64,000 nt of DNA from Bradyrhizobium sp. JYMT SZCCT0428 (GTDB lineage Bacteria > Pseudomonadota > Alphaproteobacteria > Rhizobiales > Xanthobacteraceae). Shown here piece after piece: positions 1 through 9,402 of the stretch; within the stretch, counting starts at the first letter, position 1; each line of letters opens with the position of its first letter. The stretch is from the NCBI RefSeq assembly GCF_018131075.1, contig NZ_JAFCLS010000011.1, positions 26,001-90,000 on the forward strand. Direction: 5' to 3'. A program made the position numbers and the translations under genes. Under the pieces are notes generated by a model. That model saw nothing but the letters and a program-made list of their open reading frames with translations, made no database searches and was not told the origin of the DNA.

Positions 1-5
1 TCGAG

Positions 6-653
6 ATGGAGCGCTTTGCAGCGGCCGTCGCTGGCAACGCGCTGGTGCTGGACGCCGGTGCGGGGTCACATCCGTACAAAACCTTCTTCAAGCACGCCAA
101 ATACGAGTCCGCTGATTTCGAAGAGTTTGACGGCGTCAACGGCAAAACCACTTATGTCTGCGACCTAACCTCCATTCCCGTGGAAGGAGATCGCTTCGAC
201 TACGTCATCTTCATACAGGTGATGGAGCATGTGCCGCAGCCGGCACTTGTTCTCAAGGAGCTGTTCCGTGTGTTGAAGCCGGGCGGAAAGCTCTTGTATA
301 CGGGACCGCTCTACTATGAAGAACATCTGCAGCCCTACGATTTCTATCGCTACACGCAATTCGGCCTGAAATTTCTGTTCTCAGGCGCTGGTTTCTCGGT
401 GGATCGACTGGACTGGCTGGAAGGCTACTTCGGAACCGCAGCCTATCAACTCAACTCTATTTGGCGCCATCTACCGTCCAAACCATCGGACATCGGCGGA
501 GGTTTCTTCGGATTTTTCCTGTCTCCTTTCCTCATGGTGCTCCGCCTGGAATCTGCGGCCTTGAGCATCTTTTTTCATTGGTTGGAAATGAAGAGAAAGG
601 TAACCCAAAAGGGCTATCCGAAGAACTACGTTGCGATTTTGAGTAAGCCATAA
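6..653 (+). CDS. Class I SAM-dependent methyltransferase
   Basis: Predicted cytoplasmic methyltransferase using S-adenosylmethionine. The 215-residue product has a Rossmann-type motif I (VLDAGAGSHPYK, about residues 13-25), the acidic/post-II segment FDYVIFIQVMEHV and the motif LFRVLKPGGKLLYTGP, which are typical of Methyltransf_11-like enzymes. The reading frame is open back to base 3, so the real start may lie outside the window. It is next to a leftward glycosyltransferase block and could modify a polysaccharide or a lipid-linked precursor, but the substrate cannot be read from the sequence. The C-terminal third is hydrophobic in places (GGFFGFFLSPFLMVLRL), suggesting membrane association. 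Confidence 0.8.
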   Translation: MERFAAAVAGNALVLDAGAGSHPYKTFFKHAKYESADFEEFDGVNGKTTYVCDLTSIPVEGDRFDYVIFIQVMEHVPQPALVLKELFRVLKPGGKLLYTGPLYYEEHLQPYDFYRYTQFGLKFLFSGAGFSVDRLDWLEGYFGTAAYQLNSIWRHLPSKPSDIGGGFFGFFLSPFLMVLRLESAALSIFFHWLEMKRKVTQKGYPKNYVAILSKP

Positions 654-892
654 AACGCTGGGACGCCTGCGCGAAGCGGTAGAGGCGTCAGACGGACAGC
701 ACCCCGGAGCGCTTCTCGGACGAAGAGAATGTCAACCTGATGTTCTCGCTTCGCATAGCGAAGGCGCAACGGCACAGGCTGACGCAAGTTCAGGCACCAA
801 GCCGGCAAGTACAAATTTTCAATCCTATAGGCAGAAAACTCACATTCAAATGCGTGCAGATTGAAAACCACGACAAGTGAGCTGCCGGCGCC

Positions 893-1589
893 TTAAGATT
901 TGCGCCGGAACGTGCAGTCCAATTCGGTCCAACTTACCAAGTCACCGCGGATGAAGCTCGTCGGCCGGATCTGCGCCGGCACAAAACCAAGGCTGTCAAT
1001 CTTCGCCATCGCCTGCGCCAATGTCCATGTGCCTTCGTACAGATGCTCGATCGGCAATTCCAACTGAAGGCCGCACAAGCGGACAAGCGAATTTTCCGCA
1101 CCCCGGAGCACCGCTTCCTCGTATCCCTGGGTATCGATCTTGCAGAAGATATTGGAATGCCCGCGAATTCCAGCCAAGATATTGTCGAGCGTATCTATCT
1201 CGATCTCCTCAGTCCGGACTATTCTCGCGTTTTTTGTCAAACTCTGTCGCAAAATCGAGCTGCGACACGATCGAGCTGAAGACCGAATTTTCGCTGACAT
1301 TGATAGTGGCCGTTCCCTTGGCTTCTCCCAAGCCAATGTTCCTGCCGCTCCATCGCGAGTCGTGCATCATGCGGCCCATCAATAAGTTATAGGCCGACTT
1401 TATCGGCTCAAAAGAAATGATCTCTCCCACATACCCCTCGGTCCGCAGATAGCTCGCGAACTGGCCGGTATTAGCACCCACGTCGAGCACAAGCGTCACG
1501 GCCCTCGATTGCAGGAATGCTCCGAAAGTCGGGTTTGCCGAAATCGTGTAGCCGGTCTGGCGAATTAATCTTTTGAGAACCGATCTCAT
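893..1589 (-). pseudogene. FkbM-family methyltransferase, frameshifted
   Basis: Two reading frames together make one FkbM-type methyltransferase of about 230 residues. The upstream part (from the ATG at 1589, product starting MRSVLKRL) carries the SAM motif VLDVGANTGQFASYL and ISFEPI. It runs out of frame at a run of six A (coding strand; T run at 1230-1235) and stops soon after. The downstream part, in another frame, carries ARIVRTEEIEIDTLDNIL and KIDTQGYEEAVLRGAE, the C-terminal half of the family. Removing one A from the run would rejoin the halves smoothly. This is either a true disruption, a phase-variable tract or a homopolymer sequencing error. It is the last gene of the leftward glycosyltransferase block and would methylate a sugar of the EPS. 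Confidence 0.8.
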
Positions 1590-1815
1590 CCCCCAATTCA
1601 AACACACGAACAAGGCGAAATCCAGCCCCTATAGTCGCGCCCGCAATCGCCGGGAGCGACGCACTCTCGGTACGATGAATCCGGCAGCGGCATCCAGCGA
1701 TCGCCTGTACAATGACCACATTCGATCGCCTTCTGCATCCGCGCGCAACACCCAATGTCATCCCTGCCGTACCAGCCGTGTCCCCGCCACTTTGCGAGCC
1801 ATCGTGAACTGACGC

Positions 1816-3030
1816 CTAACTATGGTTACTATCCGCGCCAAGCAATATCGCATGATACATCTGCATGATCGCTTCCTTGTTCATGTAAGAACTGACGTAG
1901 GCTCGGCCATTCCTACCCTTTTCCCTGAGGCCATCTATATCGCCTGCAAGAGAAACGATCTCCTCGAAGAGGCGCCCCTCTTCATTGGGAGGAATACAAA
2001 GCCCGGCGCCGGATTTCTGCGTCAGTAGATCAAGTGGGCTTCCCGGTTCGGCAATGCAGACAAATGGTCGCCCCGCAGACATGATGGAAAACAGCTTCGA
2101 CGGCAGCGCATAATTGGCCACATTCAGCGCTTGCGGGACCAAGTGTATGGATGCCGACTGAAGGCTACCAACGAGTTCGCCGAAGGGCACCAACGGTCCA
2201 AATTCAGTATTTGAAATGCCGGCGTCTTGAAACAATCCCTCAAGCCGTCCCTTCTCCGAACCGTCACCTTGCATCACAACTCGAATCGAGCATCTTTCGT
2301 CCGATAATCTCTTGATCAATGGAACGAGCTGGTCCAGATTTTGTTTCTTTCCAAAATTTCCCGAATACATCAACTTGACAGGCGAAGCGGCATGGATGGC
2401 GACTTCGGGTGCCGGCGTTGCCCAGATCGATATGACCGAAATTGGCCGGCGGCATCCGATTTTCTGAAGTTCTGACTTCATACCCTCTGTGAGAACCACA
2501 ACATGATCGGCGCGGTTGAGAGCCAGTCTTTCAACGAAGCGCATCACGGACAACACAAGCCTGTTGGACGCCAGTCCGAGAGAACTCGCAAGTCCACTCT
2601 CGATGTCGTGCACGATCGCGACCATGCGCGACCGCGTCAGCCATTTGACAGGCAGCGCTGCAAACAGCGTTAAAATAGTGGGAACGTAGGCAACAGTGAC
2701 GTCGATGTCGCGAAACTTGCCGCGCATTGCACGCCACCATACCCCAAACAGGAACCGAACGTCATTTTTCAGACGGTCCTTGAAGCCGCCGGCACCGCGC
2801 GCGGTCACCGGGACTCGCGAAATCATGACCTTTCCGAGCACCTCCTGGTCGCGCGTGCCCCCGCTCCAGGCTCCGAAGTCTTCAATCCGCGGATAGTGAG
2901 GACGAAAGGCGACCACCTGCAACGCATGCCCCTGCTCCTGCAGCCAGACCGCCAGTTCGGTCGAATAAGGCGCCGACCCAATTTCCTCCGGCCAGAAGTA
3001 GGGTGAGAGATAAAGAATCTTCATAGACAC
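1816..3030 (-). CDS. Glycosyltransferase family 4 (WcaI/WbuB-like)
   Basis: Likely transfers a sugar from a nucleotide donor to the growing lipid-linked EPS repeat at the cytoplasmic face of the inner membrane. The 404-residue product begins KILYLSPYFWPEEIGSAPYSTELAVWLQEQGH, the classic GT-B N-terminus of WcaI/WbuB-like enzymes. The C-terminal domain has KLMYSGNFGKKQNLDQLV and ALPSKLFSIMSAGRPFVCIAEPGS, the donor-binding region. The reading frame opens with GTG at 3030, and an ATG lies six bases inside at 3024; neither has a strong ribosome site. It follows the GT2 gene by 55 bases in the same leftward block. Sugar specificity is not predictable. Confidence 0.88.
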   Translation of the reverse strand: MSMKILYLSPYFWPEEIGSAPYSTELAVWLQEQGHALQVVAFRPHYPRIEDFGAWSGGTRDQEVLGKVMISRVPVTARGAGGFKDRLKNDVRFLFGVWWRAMRGKFRDIDVTVAYVPTILTLFAALPVKWLTRSRMVAIVHDIESGLASSLGLASNRLVLSVMRFVERLALNRADHVVVLTEGMKSELQKIGCRRPISVISIWATPAPEVAIHAASPVKLMYSGNFGKKQNLDQLVPLIKRLSDERCSIRVVMQGDGSEKGRLEGLFQDAGISNTEFGPLVPFGELVGSLQSASIHLVPQALNVANYALPSKLFSIMSAGRPFVCIAEPGSPLDLLTQKSGAGLCIPPNEEGRLFEEIVSLAGDIDGLREKGRNGRAYVSSYMNKEAIMQMYHAILLGADSNHS

Positions 3031-3085
3031 GAGGTGTCACCTCTTTGACGTTGCATGCGCGATCTCTGCGACGATTTCTGAGCGC

Positions 3086-4222
3086 CTAAGTAGCCTGGAT
3101 CAGACGCTTCAAAAGGCGCGGGCGCGACAGCGGAGCAAAGCGCCACGACACGAGCGCCCTCGCTATCGGCTGCGGAACGATTGCCACACCAAAGAGCCAC
3201 GTGGCCATCGCGACATGCCGCAAAGCGTTGAATCCCTGCTCTCTTGTAACAGCGATCGCCAAATCCTTCATGCACCCGAAAACAGTGTCACCAGCGATCG
3301 GATGTCCGGACGGAGCAAGGCGAAGCGACGCCAGCCGCATCGACATATTGTAAAATCCGAAACGCCAACGTTCCGGCGACGCATTGACGCCGTATTGCTC
3401 CGCAATTCGGGCGCTGTAGCGGCACCGGCGCAGATGCCTGGTCAGGTCGCGCTCGATCTTTCCGATGTCCAGGACCGACTGGGCCCCATCGTTGCTTCCG
3501 TGCATCCTGTAAGACACGATGGCTTTGCGGACAGTGAGTACATCACCGAGCAGGGGCGCGGTCGAAAGAAAATAGCTGTCGACAAACCGGTCCATGCCTT
3601 CTTCAAGCGGAAATATCTTGTCGAGAAACTGACGCGCCAAAAGATTGCCGGAATTGGGTGGCGTCGGATAATTATCGACTTCAACCACCCACCTTCGTAT
3701 TGACGAGGGGGTTGAGTCGTTTCTGTACATCGGAAAAATGCTGTCTAGCGGCTTTCCATTCTCGTCGATGACCTTCATCTGAAACTGGATCATCGACCAG
3801 CCTGGCTTCATCGCCGCGACCGCATCGTGTACGATCGAGGGACCCACCACATCGTCAGCATCAAGGAACAGGATCCACTCGCCGCGGCTATGACGATAGC
3901 CGTCGGCCGCTGCCGCAGCCTGCCCCCTATTCTGCCGAAACAGCGGGATAACCCCTCGGGGTACAAACGTTTCGATTACCTTGGTCGACCCATCGATCGA
4001 GCCGTCATCGACAACAATGACTTCAACGTCAGGCCAATCGATTGCAAGCGCACTGGATATCGCTGCACCAACATACCTTTCATAATTGTAGTTGCAGATT
4101 ATGACCGAGAGCAGCCCGGATTTCATCTCATGCATGTGCCAATTTTCCATCATAATCTGAAACCTGAAACCTGAGACCGACCTGACTCTGCGCGTGGCGT
4201 CCTGGCAAATTTCTCTACTCAA
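3086..4222 (-). CDS. Glycosyltransferase family 2
   Basis: Inverting GT-A sugar transferase of EPS repeat assembly. The domain starts near residue 37 with LLSVIICNYNYERYVGAAI, followed by VEVIVVDDGSIDGS and ILFLDADD, the nucleotide-binding and DXD-like motifs. The first 30 or so residues do not look conserved, so the real start may be one of the internal ATGs at 4153, 4135 or 4126. Its C-terminal half (PPNSGNLLARQFLDKIFPL, YRMHGSNDG) resembles that of the GT2 encoded at 6877-8172, so the two look like paralogues. It sits between the Wzy-like gene (65 bases upstream) and the GT4 gene. Confidence 0.87.
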   Translation of the reverse strand: MSREICQDATRRVRSVSGFRFQIMMENWHMHEMKSGLLSVIICNYNYERYVGAAISSALAIDWPDVEVIVVDDGSIDGSTKVIETFVPRGVIPLFRQNRGQAAAAADGYRHSRGEWILFLDADDVVGPSIVHDAVAAMKPGWSMIQFQMKVIDENGKPLDSIFPMYRNDSTPSSIRRWVVEVDNYPTPPNSGNLLARQFLDKIFPLEEGMDRFVDSYFLSTAPLLGDVLTVRKAIVSYRMHGSNDGAQSVLDIGKIERDLTRHLRRCRYSARIAEQYGVNASPERWRFGFYNMSMRLASLRLAPSGHPIAGDTVFGCMKDLAIAVTREQGFNALRHVAMATWLFGVAIVPQPIARALVSWRFAPLSRPRLLKRLIQAT

Positions 4223-4287
4223 CGTTCGTGCTCACGTAATCCTATGCGTGCTATCTGTCGCGTTCAGATCAGCTCAACGACTCCTAT

Positions 4288-5583
4288 TTATGCTGCTCTC
4301 GGCGCTACCCATATTCCTTCAACGCTACGCGAGGGTGTCTTGAGGTGCCTTCGGTGAGGTACCAAGGTCAATATCCAGACCAGCAAGACAAACTCAGGTT
4401 TAAGCACGTTGGCCGCGCTGATCCAGGCAAAGAAAATCGCGATGCAAACTTCGGGCCGCAAGGTGCTGGAATACAAGCGAGTCAAAAAGGTTAGGACAAG
4501 TACCAGGAAGCCAATCACGCCATACTCATAGAGCAGTTTGGCCCAGGTCGGATCGCTGATCTCATACTTCCGTTGAAGCAAAAAGATCGTCCGGAGGTAA
4601 CTCCCGCCACCATTTCCAAACCATATCGCACTGGCTCCCTGATCAAAACCGCGTTGAACCATTTCGAATGGCGCCACGTAGCGAGCGTATCCACTACTGC
4701 CTTCGATTTGAAACTCGGAAAGTCGGCCAACCCACAGATTGAGCCCCGGGATTTCCGACGCCGAGAAAATCAATGCTGCAACGAGGAGCGAAAGGGCAAG
4801 AAAGTGCGGCACTCTCTTGAGTGAGGTCGGAAATGCCAGTCCGACCAGAATGACAAATATCCCCGAACCAGAAATAGATGACAACAATCCGGCCGTCAGA
4901 ATGGCCAGTATGCGTTTTCTCGCGTTGGAGAAATATTCTACCAGTATGGCAAATGCAGTAACGATCGACAGCGTGGATGCTTCCCTGAGAAAGAAGGCAT
5001 TGGCCTTTACGATCCCGCCGCTCCCTTCGCGATCGCCGCGATAGATGCCCGCAGCTCTAATGCTGTCAGGCAGCACGTACGATATGTTCGTCAGAAATGA
5101 CAACTTAAGCACGTTGACAGCAAATAATTGCACGACGGCAGTCACAGAGATCGCAACCGCGATCGCAACAAAAGCCTGTTGAACGTAATCTTGAACAGGT
5201 CGCAGGTTCAGCATCCGCTTCAAACGAAAATGAAACGGAACGTACAGTACGAACAGGAGAAACAAAGACGTGTAAGACGCCAACTCGGATGAAAACGAAA
5301 CATTCACAGCCGCCAATCCCGCAGCAGCGAAAAACCCCATCAGAGCCACAACTCTGACGTGAGCCACGCCTGTTGCCAGAAGATAAATTACAAAGAAACC
5401 GTAAGCGAACAGGTCCGTCGACGCCGGAAACTCGCGGATATTGATTGCGATTTGCGAGAAAAACATCGTCGACAAGATGGAAAACCAGATTGCAAACTTT
5501 CCCGTCTTGGTAAGCTCCAAGCTCGACGCGGCATCTCCTTCAAACTCGGCGGGCGCGGCAGGGATTTTGGATCGCGAAGCCAT
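4288..5583 (-). CDS. Wzy-like polysaccharide polymerase / O-antigen ligase-type membrane protein
   Basis: A 431-residue protein with about ten or more hydrophobic segments (e.g. LFAYGFFVIYLLATGVAHV, VVALMGFFAAAGLAAV, ILAILTAGLLSSISGSGIFVILVGLAF, LLYEYGVIGFLVLVLTFLT). The late motif WAKLLYEYGVIGFLV matches the pattern seen after the large periplasmic loop of Wzy/WaaL-type proteins. It probably polymerises EPS repeat units at the periplasmic side of the inner membrane. It starts 7 bases after the end of the upstream glycosyltransferase gene, so the two are cotranscribed. This is one of three Wzy-like genes in the locus; which is the main polymerase is not decidable from sequence. Confidence 0.75.
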   Translation of the reverse strand: MASRSKIPAAPAEFEGDAASSLELTKTGKFAIWFSILSTMFFSQIAINIREFPASTDLFAYGFFVIYLLATGVAHVRVVALMGFFAAAGLAAVNVSFSSELASYTSLFLLFVLYVPFHFRLKRMLNLRPVQDYVQQAFVAIAVAISVTAVVQLFAVNVLKLSFLTNISYVLPDSIRAAGIYRGDREGSGGIVKANAFFLREASTLSIVTAFAILVEYFSNARKRILAILTAGLLSSISGSGIFVILVGLAFPTSLKRVPHFLALSLLVAALIFSASEIPGLNLWVGRLSEFQIEGSSGYARYVAPFEMVQRGFDQGASAIWFGNGGGSYLRTIFLLQRKYEISDPTWAKLLYEYGVIGFLVLVLTFLTRLYSSTLRPEVCIAIFFAWISAANVLKPEFVLLVWILTLVPHRRHLKTPSRSVEGIWVAPRAA

Positions 5584-5590
5584 CGATCAC

Positions 5591-6808
5591 CTAGACCAGG
5601 GCGCCAGCGCCAGATTCGGCTTTGCGCTGCTTTGGGAAAACGGCCTCCAAACGACCGATTCCCGACTTCATGCCGAAGCGATCCGAGACCAGATCGAAGA
5701 GCCTGTTCTGGGATTGATTGAGCTTCGGCAAATTATCAATATTCTGCACGATTGCCGTACCGAGCGACTCCATATCATCGGCCAAAATCATTGCACGTCT
5801 TTCCTCGGCCGTCGTTCCCCCCATCGCCCTGTTCAGGCCAAAAATAGGCACCCTGTTGAAGGCGTAGTCCAGAACCTTCAGCTTGAATCCGCCGCCGAGA
5901 TCTTCCGCGACCAGGCCGCCCCTTGAGCCCGCCAGCGCCTCTGCAATATCGGAAACAAGTCCGTGAAACTTCAGGTTCGGCCTGTCGGTCGCCAGACGTT
6001 GCCTGACACTGTCCGGTACCGATCCGACCACATTAAGCGTAATGCCGCTTCGCGCCAGTATCGGAACAATGACCCTGACGATACTTTCCAGATTCTCCTG
6101 TTTGGCAACCCAATCAAAGGACCCAACGAGCAGCACAGCCCTTGGACAATCTTCCGAAATATCCCGCGCCGCCGTTGTGGTCCCGAGATAGACCGGCGGG
6201 ATGACGTGCACATTCCGATGATACTGTGAAAAATATGATGCGTCGGTATCCGCGATGCACAGGACAACGTCCGCGGCATCGACCACCCTGAGTTCGAGAC
6301 GCCGGTAATTTTCCGCATCCAGCCGCATGATTGACCGTCGAAAGAAATTGCCAATCTTCATTGCGATTTCGGGCCGGGCCTTTCCTTCCGCATTGTGTGC
6401 GACGTAGCAGATTGAAGCGCTCTTGCGATTGGACTCAACCGCTTGCAGCAAGCCCGCCGAATTCGCGTGGTCGATGACAATCCAGTCCCACTCCTGCTCC
6501 AATAATCCGACCAGCGCATCCTTGAGTTCAGGTGTCGCCAGGTTGGTCGCGTCCTTGCAAATCCCCGAGAGCAGCGCGCGCGCCAGCCCCGCGACTGACG
6601 ATCGCGCTTGCGGTACGTCCACGCAAGCAATGCCCCTTCCCAGCGAGACGTTGCCGCTAGGAGGCCGATCGTCCCTCCGGGTTCCGACGACGCAAATCTC
6701 TACCTTCCCCGTTTGTGCGAGTGCATTGATAATTCCGGCTGAATACAACGCGTCACCGGCGAATAGCGGTGTTGGCAGGCGCCCCGATAACCATAGCACA
6801 CGACTCAT
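5591..6808 (-). CDS. Glycosyltransferase, GT-B fold (GT4-like)
   Basis: A 405-residue predicted sugar transferase. The N-terminus RVLWLSGRLPTPLFAGDALYSAGIINALA is a GT-B acceptor domain with the usual glycine-rich loop. The C-terminal domain has AVLLVGSFDWVAKQENLESI, ITLNVVGSVPDSV and GGGFKLKVLDYAFNRVPIFGL, equivalent to the donor-binding region of GT4/Glyco_trans_1_4 enzymes. It lies between the second GT2 gene (68 bases upstream) and the Wzy-like gene (7 bases downstream) in a tight leftward operon. It probably adds one sugar of the EPS repeat in the cytoplasm; donor unknown. Confidence 0.85.
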   Translation of the reverse strand: MSRVLWLSGRLPTPLFAGDALYSAGIINALAQTGKVEICVVGTRRDDRPPSGNVSLGRGIACVDVPQARSSVAGLARALLSGICKDATNLATPELKDALVGLLEQEWDWIVIDHANSAGLLQAVESNRKSASICYVAHNAEGKARPEIAMKIGNFFRRSIMRLDAENYRRLELRVVDAADVVLCIADTDASYFSQYHRNVHVIPPVYLGTTTAARDISEDCPRAVLLVGSFDWVAKQENLESIVRVIVPILARSGITLNVVGSVPDSVRQRLATDRPNLKFHGLVSDIAEALAGSRGGLVAEDLGGGFKLKVLDYAFNRVPIFGLNRAMGGTTAEERRAMILADDMESLGTAIVQNIDNLPKLNQSQNRLFDLVSDRFGMKSGIGRLEAVFPKQRKAESGAGALV

Positions 6809-6876
6809 CCTGCAACCCTTGCTTCAATCCCCTGCGCCCAACTCGAGCACCATGCATCAGCCATGCCAATGCGTCG

Positions 6877-8172
6877 CTAGTACCTCGACCTTCGGATCCA
6901 GCTCTGAAAGTTCGATCGCAAGTGATTTCGATTGTAACGCACTTCCATCATCACACGAGCCAGCGGTGATGGCGCAAGCGCAAGGGAAACCAGCCATACG
7001 AGATGCTTCACCCGCGTCGAAAAACGATACGGACCGCGGATGATCAGTGAAACTCCCGTCAGACAGAGGTTCATGAGCGACCGCCTCGCATCGTCACCGT
7101 CTTCGCGACCCGATTTGCGTGCCATCAAGCGATAGTTCACAAATACCAGCTCGCGATCGAGAAAATCAACATCCGGCAAGCTATAGCCCAGGCGCCGTGC
7201 GTGATCCGCGAGCATGTCGAATTCGAGCTTTCTGATATGAATTCGCGACGCGAAATCAGGGATGATATTGATGCGCCCCGAGTCATCTATGCGGCTTATG
7301 TTGTTCAGATGTAGGCGATACAGACCTAGTGGTTCGGCAATTGTCACGATCTTGCCGTAGAGAGGTGCGATCGTGTTGAGGACACCATCATGCGAGACGG
7401 GTGGGGTCAGCGGCATGACTTTTTGCAGGAACTCGCGAGCATAGACGTTACCTGACGTCACCGGCCACGCATATGTTCCATTCGCCGCGAATTCACGAGC
7501 CGTGGTTTCAGCATTGGTGTTCTTTGGAAAGTTACAATATTTGCGGCCCAGCGACTTGAGCTGGCTATCCACCACATCAAGATCAAACTGTATTTTTGCG
7601 GTACCTGGCTCGTATGCTCGCTCGATGAGCTCGAGTGCGGCTGGGTAGAGCGCATCGTCCGCATCCAGGTAAATGACAAGTGCACCGTTGGATCGCGCGA
7701 AGCCAGTATTCGAAACGGCCTTTATGCCCTCGTTTGCCTGAAAAACTGGGGTGATCAGATTTCCGTATGACGCGATGCGGTCTCGGGAACCATCTGTCGA
7801 GCCATCGTCGATAACGATGATTTCGTCGGCCGGGCGCGTTTGACGGAGCACGCTGTCGATAGCGTTGCTTACGAATTTCTCGTAGTTGTAATTAGTGATG
7901 ATCACGCTGATGGTGACGCGCGAGGACCGCAAGCTTACCCCTGGTAGTTGTATACCCGAATCGACTCGCCTCAACGAAACTGAGGGCTCGCCGCTGGTTG
8001 AGATTTTGCCGCTTCTATATAACGCTGACAGACCATCGAAGCATCCCCTCAGGCAGTCATTTTTGAGAAATTTGGCACCTTTCCATGGGCTTTTGGTGTC
8101 ATACTTCGGCAATACAACGCGTCCTGCGGCGTTCAAGTGTCTCAGAATCGGCAGCCGAACGTGCCGTGTCAT
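6877..8172 (-). CDS. Glycosyltransferase family 2 with N-terminal extension
   Basis: GT-A family 2 enzyme whose catalytic domain begins near residue 87 with ISVIITNYNYEKFVSNAID, then EIIVIDDGSTDGS and LVIYLDADD. About 85 residues precede it, an extension without motifs I recognise. The internal start is uncertain. The second half (PVTSGNVYAREFLQKVMPL, APLYGKIVTIAEPLGLYRLH) matches the arrangement in the GT2 at 3086-4222, pointing to a paralogous pair that may add related sugars. It is the first glycosyltransferase of the leftward block, 165 bases after the GH16 gene. Confidence 0.85.
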   Translation of the reverse strand: MTRHVRLPILRHLNAAGRVVLPKYDTKSPWKGAKFLKNDCLRGCFDGLSALYRSGKISTSGEPSVSLRRVDSGIQLPGVSLRSSRVTISVIITNYNYEKFVSNAIDSVLRQTRPADEIIVIDDGSTDGSRDRIASYGNLITPVFQANEGIKAVSNTGFARSNGALVIYLDADDALYPAALELIERAYEPGTAKIQFDLDVVDSQLKSLGRKYCNFPKNTNAETTAREFAANGTYAWPVTSGNVYAREFLQKVMPLTPPVSHDGVLNTIAPLYGKIVTIAEPLGLYRLHLNNISRIDDSGRINIIPDFASRIHIRKLEFDMLADHARRLGYSLPDVDFLDRELVFVNYRLMARKSGREDGDDARRSLMNLCLTGVSLIIRGPYRFSTRVKHLVWLVSLALAPSPLARVMMEVRYNRNHLRSNFQSWIRRSRY

Positions 8173-8337
8173 AGTTGCACGTATTAACGTTAATCGTGGC
8201 CGTCATCGTGCCCCGCGAAATCTGACCGCTCTGCCGGGTAGGAGATGGTGTTTTCCAGCCAGCTCAACGGGTCGCCGTCCGACTGCACCAAAAGGGGCCA
8301 CCCGCTACATTCGCGAAGCCGCCTCCTTCGGAGGAAG

Positions 8338-9402
8338 TTAAGCGCCGAGCACACAGCCGGGCTTCTGGAACGCGCGGATATACTCGATCCTGAAGATCTT
8401 GGTGGCGAGATCCACCTTGTTCGCAAGCCCCTTCGTCACGGTGCTTCCGCCAATCGCCAGATTCAGGATCGTCCCCATGCCGACAGGCGTTGAACCGTTG
8501 TTATAGAGCCACGGGAATTTGTACATCGCAACCGGCACGCCATCGATCGCATAGGTGATGGTATCATCGGGCAGCCACAGGCGCTGATACCGATGCGGCC
8601 CGTCTGCAAAATAGGTTTTAGGAGCGCCCGGCACGGTCAAACGAGGTTTTCTAGCGAAGCAAGGATCGGCCCAGACCAACTGGCGCGGTTGCGTCCCGTG
8701 CATGGAGATGTTGTAGCCCTCCATCTGCCACTGGTTTGGCCCGAAGTCGTACCACTCGGCAAAATCCCATTCAAGATTCGGCGCACCACCTGGTCCCTTC
8801 ACGGGAATACCCCACCACGCCGCCCAGACGCCGAGCCCCGTCGGGAGCTTCGCCATGATCTCCTCATAGACATACTTATGCGGCGTGAGGCTGCGGATCA
8901 TGCCGCTATGGAATAGCGGACACACGGTATCGTCGGTGTAGCGCCGCGGCTTCAGCGTCCGGTCCGGGTTCTTTCCGGCATCAACAAACAGCCCCGGCTG
9001 ATTGACTGCGGTGAGCTCGAGGCCTCCGGCTCTGAGGATCACGTTCTCATCGCGATAGCGCTGGAATTCGTCGTTGAAGTGATCCCAGCCAGCCTGGTAG
9101 CGCAACGCCCATTTGCTGCGGTCGATAGAGGCACCGTCGAACTCATCGGACAGTTGTTCGACACGCAACCAGGCTGCCTCGTCGTCAGGCATCCAGGATC
9201 CGTCCGCGAGCTGCTTGAATTTCGGCACGAAAGTCGGGGGCACCGCGGCCGAGGTGAATGGCATGTCGACTCGCGGGCCGCTCGCTGCCGGCGCCGCGGG
9301 AACGGTCAAACTCATGACCGCACCGAACGCGAAGGTGCGCCGGCTAAGCAATCCGCCCGACTTCAATTCGCCAGCGAAATTGGTGACTTCGATCTTGCGC
9401 AT
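8338..9402 (-). CDS. Glycoside hydrolase family 16 (endo-glycanase), Tat-exported
   Basis: Predicted beta-glycanase that cleaves or trims EPS outside the cytoplasm. The GH16 catalytic signature ExDxxE is present as EWDFAE (E211, D213 and E216, counting from the chosen start), with conserved aromatic surroundings and a jelly-roll-like pattern after it (TYAIDGVPVAMYKFPW). A twin-arginine motif SRRTFAFG is followed by a hydrophobic stretch and AxA-like sites, so export by Tat is likely. I chose the ATG at 9402 because AAGGG lies 5-6 bases before it; the frame extends to 9441. It resembles ExoK-type glycanases of rhizobial EPS loci. It heads the leftward block. Confidence 0.87.
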   Translation of the reverse strand: MRKIEVTNFAGELKSGGLLSRRTFAFGAVMSLTVPAAPAASGPRVDMPFTSAAVPPTFVPKFKQLADGSWMPDDEAAWLRVEQLSDEFDGASIDRSKWALRYQAGWDHFNDEFQRYRDENVILRAGGLELTAVNQPGLFVDAGKNPDRTLKPRRYTDDTVCPLFHSGMIRSLTPHKYVYEEIMAKLPTGLGVWAAWWGIPVKGPGGAPNLEWDFAEWYDFGPNQWQMEGYNISMHGTQPRQLVWADPCFARKPRLTVPGAPKTYFADGPHRYQRLWLPDDTITYAIDGVPVAMYKFPWLYNNGSTPVGMGTILNLAIGGSTVTKGLANKVDLATKIFRIEYIRAFQKPGCVLGA

